Assembly: GCA_032622095.1 (NCBI GenBank)
Contig: CP136067.1
Coordinates: forward strand, 91,504,707-91,568,706
Reading direction: 5' to 3'
Length of the DNA: 64,000 bases
From: Siphonodentalium dalli
Taxonomy: Eukaryota > Mollusca > Scaphopoda > Gadilida > Siphonodentaliidae
Position numbers and translations under genes: made by a program. This document shows, in pieces, positions 23,036 to 34,789 of this stretch. The notes under the pieces were generated by a model. It saw only the letters and a list, made by a program, of their open reading frames with translations, did no database searches and was not told where the DNA came from. Numbering within the stretch: the stretch's first letter is position 1; the number at the start of each line of letters is the position of its first letter.

Positions 23036-24244
23036 TAACATTGACAGTTTTAATTCAATAAACTCACGTGGTGAATTTGATGTACTTGTCAAGGCCAATC
23101 TATTAGCGCCATAGTCCATAGTCCACCATATCCGTATGAAGTTGTCGTCCACGTCAGTGCCATCATCGGCTAAGGCTAAAGTACATGTGCATAACTATGC
23201 ACAACCTGCACCACAGCTAACACAAAAGTGTGGGTCATTATTATGTTAAGTTCCCAAATGTTCTAGTTAGAATGAGAATTTATCGGTAACAACATCACAA
23301 AGACTACACTGCAAATCCTCCGTGTTTGGACTACCAGCATCCATAGCCTATCACATACCATCTGCTGTTTCAACGTTTTAAATTTAAAAAAAAAGAAATG
23401 ACAAGAACTTCACATACACCCGGTCTTTCAAAATGGCGCGTCAACATGCGTCTGCTTCAATTTACTGGTGGCGACACCTGTGTGGTTGTCGTTCTTAGAA
23501 AGAGAAAACGTTGTGTTCTAATTGGAACACGTTATGTTCTGAATAGAACACGTTATATTATCTCAAAATAATGGGACGTGTCATTCAGTTCCGCGTATTT
23601 TTGAACACCGGCGTTCTGTTTTCGCAGTTTTTATCTGACGATTCGTAATACAAGGGTGTTACATTAACTACATGTATGTTAAATATATTTTATTAGTGTT
23701 ATTCAAATCTTCTTATAAATAGGCATACTATACGAATTCTCGCCCACCCCACCTCAAATATATAGGCTTATATAAGGAACTATATATATTCATTTGGAAA
23801 AAGAAGGAAAGGGAAGACAAAATATACACCCAAATTGTTAAATCCTGAGATAATTTAAACCCCAGTGAAACAGGATTGACACCATATTTGCAATAGCCTA
23901 AATGCATAACTAGTGCCGCCCTTGCAAGGAACAGCATATGTTCAGATTAGAACATATCATGTCATAGATGATGATATGATTAGAACGTTTCGCGATCTAA
24001 AAGGTTATAACCCATCACTATCAGCTTACATTGCGTTCGACATGGATCACATGTATCCTTTTTGGAACACTACAGAACGCGTCCAATGCGTTTTAGTTTT
24101 TACAGTGTATGGCTATTCCTTTACTGGGAACTCGTCGGATTCGGTGGGGGAAGGCATCTTATTACTAAAGTATATGAAAATGAGTAGTAACTTCGTTTCC
24201 GTGCGGCGGTTATTGGCATCCACCTACTTGACAATATGTTTGTT

Positions 24245-24606
24245 CATGTTGATTATTGGTTGTTTTACATTTATCATAATAAACAGCCCATTTGAATCTG
24301 AGCTATAGTGTTTGTTGTCAATGAACAAGCTCATCCTATGAGTTCCCCTCTTGTCCTTGTATACTGGCATACTTATGTGACAACCCCGAAAGCGCGGTCG
24401 GTGGATAAACACATGTAATTTAATCATAAGTTGTCATTCCACGGACTACTATATATAAAACCATTGGTTGTCACATAAGTATGCCAGTATACAAGGACAA
24501 GAGGGGAACTCATAGGATGAGCTTGTTCATTGACAACAAACACTATAGCTCAGATTCAAATGGGCTGTTTATTATGATAAATGTAAAACAACCAATAATC
24601 AACATG
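24245..24606. mobile_element. Foldback with perfect 141-bp inverted repeats
   Basis: 24245-24385 and 24466-24606 are exact reverse complements over 141 bases, with an 80-base spacer. The same peptide (MPVYKDKRGTHRMSLFIDNK...) is therefore readable from both arms. Zero mismatches against a background of heavily decayed repeats implies recent origin, gene conversion or an assembly artefact. No target duplication is clear. Confidence 0.85.
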
Positions 24607-24615
24607 GGGTTACAG

Positions 24616-24726
24616 TCATTTCGTACCCTCGCAATTTCGTACCCTACCAACTCGTACCCGATTTGGTCATCTCGTACCCTCTGGTCGTGAGTCATTTCGT
24701 ACCCTGTGAGTCATCTCGTACCCTCC
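24616..24726 (+). repeat. Array of TC(A/G)T..TCGTACCCT words
   Basis: TCGTACCC occurs six times in 110 bases with variable spacing (for example TCATTTCGTACCCT, TCATCTCGTACCCT), starting ten bases after the perfect inverted repeat. Confidence 0.8.
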
Positions 24727-24729
24727 TTC

Positions 24730-27700
24730 AGAAATAAAAAGAAGAGCACCATAACACCAGACGATGCACTATAAACGATGAACGAAGCCTAACATAACAT
24801 CGTGCGGCATTCTGGTGGGCTTCTGTGTCATTTCATGGAGGTAAAACATGACATGCAAGGGCAGGAAAATACTCACGAACAGAAGCTACGAGATGACCAA
24901 ATCAGTTACGAGTTGGCAGTTACGTAAGCCCCCCCCCCATAAATCATTCAATATACATACCATCAACCATAAGCTATGCATGATTATCATATTGGCATTT
25001 GCAGATGTTACATACCTGAATCGTCCAGAACTGGTGATGAAAACAAGGGAAACAACGTCAAGAGCGAATTTGGTGCGGGAGAATATGTTATCTATCATGT
25101 ATTACCATTAACTTTATCACATACAATTTGGGACCCTCAGTCTGCGGGTACTAAATGACCAACATAAAATATTAATTCAGTTCACAGACCATTTATAATT
25201 TCGTTTTAGAAATGGTTATACAAAATGTTTGTTTGACAATTTTAATTGGGTCTCAAGACTTTTTATGAACAATCTATAGATTGAAAATACTTTAATTTAA
25301 ACTACTTTGTTTTATTTTAGACGAAAAGAGAAACGTCAGTTGATAGTAAACATACCGTATGGATAGATGTGAATAGCGCGACAGTCCATGGAGCAATGGC
25401 AGCATTTTCTGATATTTTTACCGCGAAATCACAAGTCACGCCTTAAACCACGCCCACTAACTAACTCTGATTCCCATTGGTCATTACAATATCTTGTCAC
25501 GTTAAGGAGAGGTGTCACACCTCTCTTTGTCTTCATCTAAATGAACACCTCCCAAGATGAGGGGAAACCTCTAATCCTCATTATGTTGTGTTTAAATAAA
25601 GTTATTTACATAAAAACAATGATTAAAAATGAAATTGAAGAGGTTAAACTTAAAACATGCGTTTATCGCTGGATTTGGAAACTAAATTCACAAGATAACT
25701 ATCACAGAAAACTTCCACCGCCGACTTCAGTATTCTCGTTATTTTATAAAAAATATTAATGAATTTTTTGTTTCATTCGAAGTTCTAAGTTGTAACTGAG
25801 ACAGTCCAGAATCATTCCAAAGAGTCAATGAATAAATTTTAATGTATATCCATATGCATTCTCTCTTCCTATTTATACTAAGATGGCAAATATTACCTGC
25901 AGTATATTGAACCATAAAATATATGATTTAAAAGCAATAGTGTATCTATTTATTACTACATACCCAGACATACATATACATAACAATCACTATTTTAAAA
26001 CAGCATGACCTGTTGTCTTTTTCATCATTCTGAACTTCTACCTGATAAATGATTGTTATGTATATGACGTTCTTGAACTGTTGACAATTCATTGCATGGT
26101 TTGTTTTTGCCCCTAAACCCCGCGATTAAAGCGAAACACAGTCACAGTCATAACATATGAACGAACGTTACCGACTTCATAGCAATTAATCTTTTTTTTT
26201 TGTTAGCTAAAATGACAGTATTTATCGTGACGGAAACGAGAAACGCTCTTTAAGTGTCAACGCCGAATAAGAAGGGATGTTTTGTACTTAATTATAAATA
26301 CGTTTGTTTATCTTTCCGATACTAAATAGGGTGCATAAATATATAGAAGTATACCGTTTTATTTCCCGAGCTACATGTATCGTCGCCGTCTCTGAATGGT
26401 TTAAACAATATTTATTTCTACCCTCAATTAATACATATATACATGAAACAAGACATTGATCATTGTGATTTATATGACAGGTTAGAATAGAAGAGGGTGA
26501 AGAGGACATAACAACAAGCGGGTCACCGCTTATCTGAAGTTATCTCCTCAGAAAAGAAAAGCATGCAGAATAGTATGTGACTGTCTGCACAACGTTCAAC
26601 ACTAGTTGTTGCGTTTTATTTACGAAAATGGTTCCAATCGATCCATAGTTTCCATTCTATTTATTTTTGTCAACACTTTTGTTTATATATGTTAAATAGT
26701 AGGATTAGAATTAAAGATACGGGCGGCGTTGGCGATGGGTATGCTGTTAAAATATTCAGCTCCGCCAAAAACCGCCATAAACAGAAAGAATAGTCAAATA
26801 TAGACAGACTTTATCGATATGGGTTTTTAATGGCGTGGTGCCACTTCAGTCTGAAATGAAACGCATCAAACGGTACGTTATCTTTAACACCTTCTATAGA
26901 TTCAGTTTGCATAGTAGCCAATACACATGGCTGAAACACTAAGAACACACAACGAATGAACTTAATATAGATCTAGATTGGTTGTACCGACCTCACCTCT
27001 TTGTTGCTTCATGGAATGCTAGAACGTTCAGCAACCTGTTATAGTGTGGTATATACGATTGACACTTAAATATAAGTATTGTCATCGCGATGGGTGTTGC
27101 TCTTTTAAAATGTGGCATCGGTTAAGACCGCCATAAACAGAACGAATATAAATTTATAGACATATTGTGTAAAATCATAAATAGCATGTTATTGTCAAGA
27201 CCGTACGGTTTGTTAATAAACAAAAATCCATATTATGATACAGTAGAGTGAGTAAAGTGTGCTATACGCAAAGCACTCAACACAGAGGAGTCCCCGATAA
27301 GTTTACTTTAACAAGACTTCTGCGTTGAATTAAATTCTCGGTTCACACAAAGTGTTTTGTGGGTAATATCACTTTCATATTATCATTATACTATACTTTT
27401 AGTATATTCTTGATAAAATTCATAATTAGGTAACTTTTATTTTATTTTCAATATTGTGACCTTTGACGAAACTGCAGAACATTTAAGTCATTTTAAGAGT
27501 TATTGTTCATTTAGCATGGTTAAGAATGTTCTAGATCACTGTTAAAGCAATGATAACCGATCTAAAACTACAAATATGATATCTTGTTAGCGGTGGCACA
27601 GGCTAACTTATATTATGGACTTGTTCTGTTGCGTATAACCTGATAAGTCAGTATTCAGGTGCTATGCCAACTGGGGAAATGTAGCATCGCCGAAAATCTC

Positions 27701-27835
27701 AAACAAATCAAAAGTACCGTCTAAACTAAGCTCAATTGTAATTATTTACTTCTCAATTCGGGACGCAACTGTCTACGGTAAACTAACGAAACCGGTTTCA
27801 CATTCGAGAATATCTGCATTTAATCTACTTTATAT
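24730..27835. other. No recognisable gene
   Basis: Mostly AT-rich. Two diverged ~90-bp copies, near 26725-26815 and 27080-27170, share GGCGATGGGT or GCGATGGGTG, a TTTTAAAAT-like word and ACCGCCATAAACAGAA. No exon or RNA gene is supported. Confidence 0.4.
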
Positions 27836-27839
27836 TTTA

Positions 27840-28310
27840 GGACTTCTGTTTGTTTGTTTGTTGTTTGTCTGTTAGCTATGGCCGGGAAAACTGCCGGGCG
27901 GATTTAGCCCAAACTTGCTATCTGAGGGTAAAAACCGCGGGAATGGTCATCGGACCGCTTCTGAGAACGTCAGAGCACTCATTCTCCAACCCCCCGCCAC
28001 CGCAATGGGAATTCATGGGTTAATTGCGTGATAGTTAAAGAGCGTTCGTATCCGCAGTGTCGTTGATAAAGAGCGTATATGTGTCCAGACATGAGCGTGC
28101 TGTGCCTGTGTACAGACATGAGCGTGTTGTGTGATTCTTAAGTCTGTGTTCGTACTTAGGGGTTCCTGGGAATTTGGGGAGATTTTCATCGGGTCAGTTT
28201 TTCCGCCCGAGGTGACCTTCACCTTGAAACGGGTACCCACAACTGATCTAATATATAGTTTGGGACTTCTGTTTGTTTGTCTGTCTGTTAGCTATGGCCG
28301 GGAAACACAA
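27840..28310 (-). repeat. Dispersed repeat ending in CAGACAAACAAACAGAAGTC
   Basis: On the minus strand a segment with one 75-codon frame (FKVKVTSGGKTDPMKISPNS) is bounded on both sides by GGCCATAGCTAACAGACA and AAACAAACAGAAGTCC (27841-27890 and 28262-28305). Inside, AGACATGAGCGTG is tandemly duplicated (28088, 28118). The ACAGACA-type ends resemble 3' ends of invertebrate retroelement derivatives. Confidence 0.6.
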
Positions 28311-28589
28311 GAAAATATTAATGCCAACTAAAATAAAATGCGACAACAAAACATGACACGGATATAAAGGCCATTGACACGGATTAACAAATATGCATAT
28401 ATATATATATAATTCAATATATGAAATTGTTTTTTATTATAAAAGATTTTATCTGACAATTCTTTATTCATTGACGAAATCAATCCGGGCCAAATATACC
28501 CGAAAAAATCCTACCGCAAGTAATACTGCGGCAACTCTTTGATGTCGCGGATTATTCACACCTCCCGCACTGTCCCTGACTGGGATGCA

Positions 28590-28905
28590 GACCACGCCGT
28601 AAACACGACTGACCACGCTATTAACACGGCATGAACATGACTTCAACACGGATGACCACGGCGTGCACTCAGATGACCACGGCATGTACACGCCGTGTTC
28701 AGACCGTTTTTGAACACGCTGGCCATTTTGCCGAAATTGATCACGCTAAGAACACGACTTCAACACGGATGACCACGGCGTGAACTCGGATGACCACGGC
28801 ATGTACACGCCGTGTTTGAACACGCTGGTCATTTTTCTGAAGTTGACCACGCTAAGACCACGCGCGATTTTACCGTGTTTTATCCGTGTTAAAATGTTGG
28901 CCACG
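28590..28905. repeat. Tandem repeat of ~125 bp dense in CACGGCGTG palindromes
   Basis: Two units (from about 28625 and 28752) share CTTCAACACGGATGACCACG, GGCATGTACACGCCGTG and GAACACGCTGG.CATTTT. Short inverted words (CACGGCGTG, ACACGCCGTGT) occur throughout. The segment is markedly GC-richer than its flanks. Confidence 0.8.
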
Positions 28906-29427
28906 CGTGGTTTTGAAAAAACCACGGGCTTTGTACTGTACATGTTAGGATTGGGCAATGTCCTGGGTTAGACACTGGTTCAGATATAAAAAGAAAAGTC
29001 GCTCAATACGGGGCCGCCTAGCGGATTAGAGTATATAAGGCTGCCATCCAGGCATTTGAGTGGAAAGTTATTTAAGCCCAAGTGGTGTGTAAATGGAATT
29101 ACGCGAACTTGTGAGTTTCGTGAGATTCAAGATGGGGTGCAGTTGGAAATTCCAACGATGGACAGTCACACCCTCTCAAAAGCAGGCCCTCCAGACCGTC
29201 CCTCAGCGTGGACTATACATATTCAAAATTAGATTATTGAACTAATTGTCAATTAAGTTTGAATCCATATAAATGTGCCATCCCATTTCTTCCATATATA
29301 TGAACATACATGAACACGAATACGTGCATGTACATTGAATTCCCTTGAATGCGCAACAAATGTACCATGCACGTGCAGAGTACATGTGGCTGCATGACAC
29401 CTGCTAACAACCCTCCTTTGGTTGCGT

Positions 29428-29556
29428 TAGGCCCGTTCCAAACGACGGATTTTTGTCGACTCGAATCTAATTGTATTAAATCCGTCGGTGATGCGTCTGC
29501 GGTCGATTTTGTTACAGACGGACGCATCTTTGTCGCGTCGAATCTAATACATTGGT
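29428..29556. mobile_element. MITE-like fragment with GGCCCGTTCCAAACGACGG end
   Basis: The left end GGCCCGTTCCAAACGACGGA is followed by GTCGACTCGAATCTAAT. The right part ends GCGTCGAATCTAATACATTG. The same terminal sequence appears inverted at 34108-34151. Confidence 0.6.
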
Positions 29557-29854
29557 AGATTTATTTAAAGGTGGATTCCCGGTTACCGTCAAAATATGGT
29601 CACGCGTAGATATAGAGGCCTATATATACCGGTATATGTTATACATATATATATACTAAAATACAATATAAATTATGTATATATATATTATATATGCGCG
29701 ACTGCAGTGCGAATATATGTGCTCATGTATATGAGAATGTATATAGTACATACAGATATATAATAAACTATAATAGGCGCAACAAATAAATGTTATATCG
29801 TGCAACAAATTGCCTTCTATGTGTATACCGTGCATGTAAATACCGGTATACAAT

Positions 29855-30296
29855 ATTATAAATCAGAAACTACCACCCCCTACCCCTTATAATAAGGAAT
29901 ACCGGAATATATTAATTATTATAAATCATAGGCTACCACCCTATATCCTTTATAATAAGGAATACCGGTATATATGAATTATTATAAATCATAGGCTACT
30001 ATTTCCCTACCCCTCATAGTCATAAGTAACACCGGTTTATATGAATTATTATAAATCTGAGGCTATCACTCTGCCCCCTATAATAAGGAATACCAGAATA
30101 TATGAATTATTATAGATAAGAGGTAACCACCCATATACCCCTCATAACAAGTAATGCCGGTAAATATGAATCATTATAAATCAGTGGTACCACCCCGACC
30201 CCTTATAATAAGTAATACCGGTATATATTAATTATTATACATCAGAGACTACCACCCCTAGCACTTATAATAAGGAATATCGGTCTAAATGAATTA
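29855..30296. repeat. Satellite-like tandem repeat, 62-63 bp, about seven units (left part)
   Basis: Units start at about 29858, 29920, 29983, 30045, 30108, 30171 and 30232, with shared words ATTATAAATCA, GCTACCACC, CCTTATAATAAGGAAT and ACCGGTATATAT. The array is cut at 30296 by an inserted element and resumes at 33111. Confidence 0.9.
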
Positions 30297-33110
30297 CTAG
30301 CAGGGTTACCCGGCGTTGCCCAGGTTAATGTATGCTGTGGATATTTGTTGGGAATAGAGAATGCTCTTGCTTAAAGTGTTATACGTTTTCTCATAAATTG
30401 TATATTCAAATAGCATCACAAAACATGATTATTACAGTCATGGAATATAAGTAGTGGCTCACCTTGTCAATTGTCATTCTGTTTATCGCGATTAATCCGT
30501 TCCACCAATAATGAAGTATTTATTTATTTACAATTGCGTATACATTAGACGTTATAATATGATACATGAACATCATAAACACATTAGTTCGATAAAAGAT
30601 GATAATTGGGTTTTACATATTGAGATGTATCAATCAATCTAGTGGGTTGGACTAAGATCTAGAGGACACCTGGCTATCATATCTCCATGAAGATACAGAT
30701 GTTTCAAAGAAATTTCCAAGTGCTCCTCTGTTCATGGTGCTATAAATTTGCTAAATATTCTTAGTTTAAACGAAATGTTGCTGCGCACATATATCAGCTA
30801 CATGTGCCAGGCACAGAGCGAGATTTTGAGTTGTTTATGTCAGTCGATGAGTCTGTACTAAAACCCTTGTCAGATGTCAGTATTGGTAGGATCCTGAAAA
30901 GTCTTGTGCTACTAACTGCATTTTCTTGTATATCAGAAGAAACTATATTTGACTGCACACTGTGACCACTATTTTTGAACAGGCCTTCCATATCTCTTGA
31001 CAAATTGTAACTTTTTGTGGAAACTGTATTGAATGGAAAAGACTAAATTTTGTTATTATATATATGCAATCCTCTGACGGTTCGAGGTCTCTCAGTTTGC
31101 ACGAATATATTTATCTCTTCAATAGAATGATAACTATACGTTTAATGGTTCTTCTAGTTATCTCTATTTGCTAGCTCATTGTGTGAATGCCTTGATTGCC
31201 ATTCCCATATAAATATGACTGTTAAGAAGATACAATTGTTCAAGTGACTTATGTGTGTCACCATATGTCGGGATTGTGAAATGTGAACGTTCAACTACTT
31301 AAAATGATATGGAGATGGCCTGGTGACTGAATATAACTTATATGTGGATATCGGCGAATAGCAATCTTATCAATGATAGTGCATATCCGCTCGCCATCCG
31401 TGACGCAAACGACACCAAATGTGATTTAATTCATGGTATATCATTAGAGAAAAACGTGTATGAATTTGGTGGAATTTGGTTTATTAAATCAATTGTTGAT
31501 GCAACGCTGACTCGAACAACGCCATATTGCGAAGGTGATTATGTATTCGTTTGGTGGAAATCAGCGACAAAACTATTTCACCTAATTTTTTAATTTCCCC
31601 TCCCACCAACAGCGTCATTTTAGAAAATTTTAACCCGCACCATTATCTTCCTTGTAAAACGTTACACCTCTTAGAACGCCTTGGTCCCATCTCGATTGTA
31701 CCGCGTGAAGTTATTATAGAACGCACACAGACAGACACAAAGCCAGACAGACAGCACGATTTTATTTCTTGTATCATTTGAGAAGAACGTGTCTGGATTT
31801 GATGGTAATTGGTACAAAAAATATTTTGTATCAATTTTTGTGACCCTCCCGTCCCTATTTCGGACTCAAGCTGCACACACTAAGACTCATTAGAGATTAG
31901 AGATGCATATATATGAAATTGGTGAAAATTGGCGAGTATACAGATTCGTATCAAATCTCTCACCCATAGGGCACCAATTTGGTGTATCTAAACCACACCA
32001 TAAGATTCCTCGTATCACGGAGAAGAATATGTATCAAGCTGGTGGAAATCGGCACTAAACATATAGATATAATATTTTGTGTCCCTCTCATCTCTATACA
32101 CCACTGACTCGAATGGCCCCACTTGTGACATCCTTAAACCACCCGATTACACTCCTGATATCATGGAGATGATTGTTTATAAGTTTGGCGATAATCGGCG
32201 ACTAAACAATTTTTTTTTATCAAATTTGGTGCCAATCCCTCCCGTCTCCATCTCCCACCCAAACAGCACCACTATGGCGTCTTTAAATCACGATTAGATT
32301 CCTCGTATCATGGATAAGAACGTGTATCAATTTTGTGGAAATTGGCGCTAAAAAAATTGTGCATCAATTGTGGTGCCCCTGTCCCTTTCAATGCAACCCT
32401 GGCTCGAATGGGGCCGTATTTGACAGATAAAAGCCACACCATTAGACTCCTGATACCATGGGGATGATTTTGTATAAGTGTGGTAGCAATCGGCGACTTA
32501 TTATCAAATTTAGTGCCCACCCCCTCCCAATCTCTCATTCAAATCAACAATTTGGCGTTGTTAAATCGCACAATTAGATTCCTTGTATCATGAAGAAGAA
32601 TATATATCAATTTGGTGGAAATCGGCGCTAAAATAAGTTTTATCAATTTTGGTGCCCCTCTCCCCTTCCGTTCATCCCTGTCTCAAACGACGCCACTTTG
32701 ACATATTTAAACCACACCGTTGGATTCTTCATATCATGGGGATGATTATATGCAAGTTTCGTGGCAATCGGCGACAGAAAAAAAAATCTGCCCCCCCCTT
32801 CCGGGCACCCCTGACGCCAACGGCGCGAATTTTGCCATATTTAAACCACGCCATTAGATTCCTCATATTATGGGAATGATTATATATAAGTTTGGTGGAA
32901 ATCGGCGACAAATTGTTTTTCTGCCCCTCCCCCTTTTCTGCCCCTGACAACAACGGCGTCACTTTAGAAAATTCTAACCCCGACCATTATCTTTCTCGTA
33001 AAAAGCTACTCCTAGTAGACCCCTTTGGCATCATCTAGATGGTCCCCTGTGAATTTCTATAGAACACAGACAGACAGACAGACAGACATTCGCAAATATA
33101 GATATAGAAG
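30297..33110 (+). mobile_element. 2.8-kb retroelement-like repeat, copy A, inserted in the satellite
   Basis: Begins CTAGCAGGGTTACCCGGCGT and ends ACAGACATTCGCAAATATAG plus a GATA-rich tip. ATTA flanks both sides (30293-30296 and 33111-33114), and joining the flanks restores one satellite unit. The middle and right parts hold many diverged direct repeats of about 150-180 bp built from CATTAGATTCCTC, ATCATGGG.ATGATT, AAGTTTGGTGGAAATCGGCG and GTGCCCCTC. A CTAGC...CCCGGCGTTGCCC start with an ACAGACAGACATTCGCA end is a layout I associate with RTE-type LINEs and their derivatives in invertebrates. No reverse transcriptase is present, so it is non-autonomous. Confidence 0.8.
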
Positions 33111-33185
33111 ATTATAAATCAGTTGCTACAACCCATATCCCTTATACCGGTATATATATGAATTATTATAAATCATTGATACTGT
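33111..33185. repeat. Satellite-like tandem repeat (right part)
   Basis: Continues the 29855-30296 array after the insertion: ATTATAAATCAGTTGCTACA, CCCTTATACCGGTATATATA, GAATTATTATAAATCA. Confidence 0.85.
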
Positions 33186-33724
33186 ATACATTATTATATA
33201 TATAAGATGTGAGTCAGTGACATCAAACTACCGTAATAATTAAAATGTTCACACTGTTACCTAAGCAATTCTTATAGATATATCTTTCTTTATAACAAAG
33301 AGAGCGTGCGACAAATGACATAATGTGGGTATTTCCGCAGATAAGGGGAACTCCCTCATTATTATACCATTATCATATATTTACACACTAAGTGTTGTCA
33401 TCACTAAATCCAGCATTCTGATTGGTCGGCGCCCACGTGGCTAGTTGCAGTTATTTTTCGGTGAATGCGCAACGCCTCATAACACCAAGCTAATAACACC
33501 AACGAAACGTCATTAGGTTTGGAAAGACGAACGCGTAATGCTTTGGGCGCATTTTGACTCACGCAGGATTGACTTAATACATCATCGGGTTTCAACATGA
33601 AGAGAAATTGTTCCTATTAACTTTTGCCAAGGGTGCTATTGGGTATTTTGGGCTGATCTTGTCACGATACACTTTTCGATTTAAATATATTTACAAAAGT
33701 GGCTTTTTCGCTAAATGTATATAA

Positions 33725-33889
33725 ATATAAGGATTAACTGTCATGTGGACTATTTTTATGGAGATGTAACGGTGAGGTAAGTGGACATAACTTGTATGTA
33801 AAACCCTTCGGGTTTTACACAAGTTATGTCCACTTACCTCACCGTTACATCTCCATAAAAACAGTCCACATGACAGTTAATCCTTATAT
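33725..33889. mobile_element. Near-perfect 165-bp palindrome
   Basis: Arms of about 80 bases run from ATATAAGGATTAACTGTCAT to ATGACAGTTAATCCTTATAT with a tip AACCCTTCGGGTT. I count only about two differences between arms. The transcript would be a long hairpin. Confidence 0.9.
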
Positions 33890-33935
33890 CATTTGCATTC
33901 GTTATTCGGCAACTTTCGGCTCTTCTCGTCACATG

Positions 33936-34152
33936 TATTAGATTCGAGTCGACAAAATCCGTCGTTTGAAACCAAGACGGATTTCAGACGCATCACCGAC
34001 GAAGATTCGTCTGAATTGGACGGAGATTCGTCTGTGGTGCGTCTGACACGGATCTAATTGTTTCAAACGTCGCATTTTAGACGCATTTAATACAATTGTG
34101 GGTCTGGTATTAGATTCGAGTCGACAAAAATCCGTCGTTTGGAACGGGCCTT
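33936..34152. mobile_element. MITE-like element with repeated TATTAGATTCGAGTCGAC
   Basis: TATTAGATTCGAGTCGACAA plus TCCGTCGTTTG occurs at 33936 and 34107 in direct orientation. Between them are ACGCATCACCGACG and several GATTCGTCTG words. The right end GGAACGGGCC mirrors 29428-29556. Confidence 0.6.
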
Positions 34153-34159
34153 ACACACC

Positions 34160-34789
34160 ACCATCAGTCAGTATTTATAATAATATCTTATAATCAAGGT
34201 GCGTGACCACCGATGAACAGCTAATTAGAGCCAATCAAACTGAGACACTTACTCATATACACAAGCCAAAAGCGGACTGGTCTATCAGTGCTTACAAAAT
34301 AATATTGCTCGAGTTAATTGTTGAAAGGCAATCATCCATGATGGCATGACACCAGATAAGGATATAATTATAATGCAGAGCGAATTAGAATCTATACGAC
34401 AACAAGTTGCTTGTATTGAATAATTTAAGCCAGAAGATGAAAACCGTTATCACTAACCGATTATATCGGATAGGATCTTAGCCGACTAATGAATAAACAC
34501 CTCCTAAGGAGGGTCAATAAGGCGTTGTTGTCATCTAAGGATATATATACTTCGGTCTACCGAAGTTCGGATTTATACATCTATAAAACGCAAATTTGTT
34601 TAATGTATCCAAAGACGAATACCATTCGGTTATGTATGCGTCAATGAGTTTCTGTTTTACAGCACAAGAAAATATTTTGACACTACTCACTGATTGATTC
34701 TGTCATGTATAAGACACACCTAGATTATTTAGTTCCGTTACCACAAATGTTAGCCATGGGATATTTACCGATTCTTTCGCACTTGATTC
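34160..34789. other. No recognisable gene
   Basis: AT-rich; nothing supported. Confidence 0.4.

Noticed and set aside
24224-24690. Two genes encoding the same MPVYKDKRGTHR peptide
   Set aside because: They are the two arms of one inverted repeat, short and without other gene signals.
29855-30296. CRISPR array
   Set aside because: The whole 62-63 bp unit repeats with drift; there are no unique spacers and the genome is eukaryotic.
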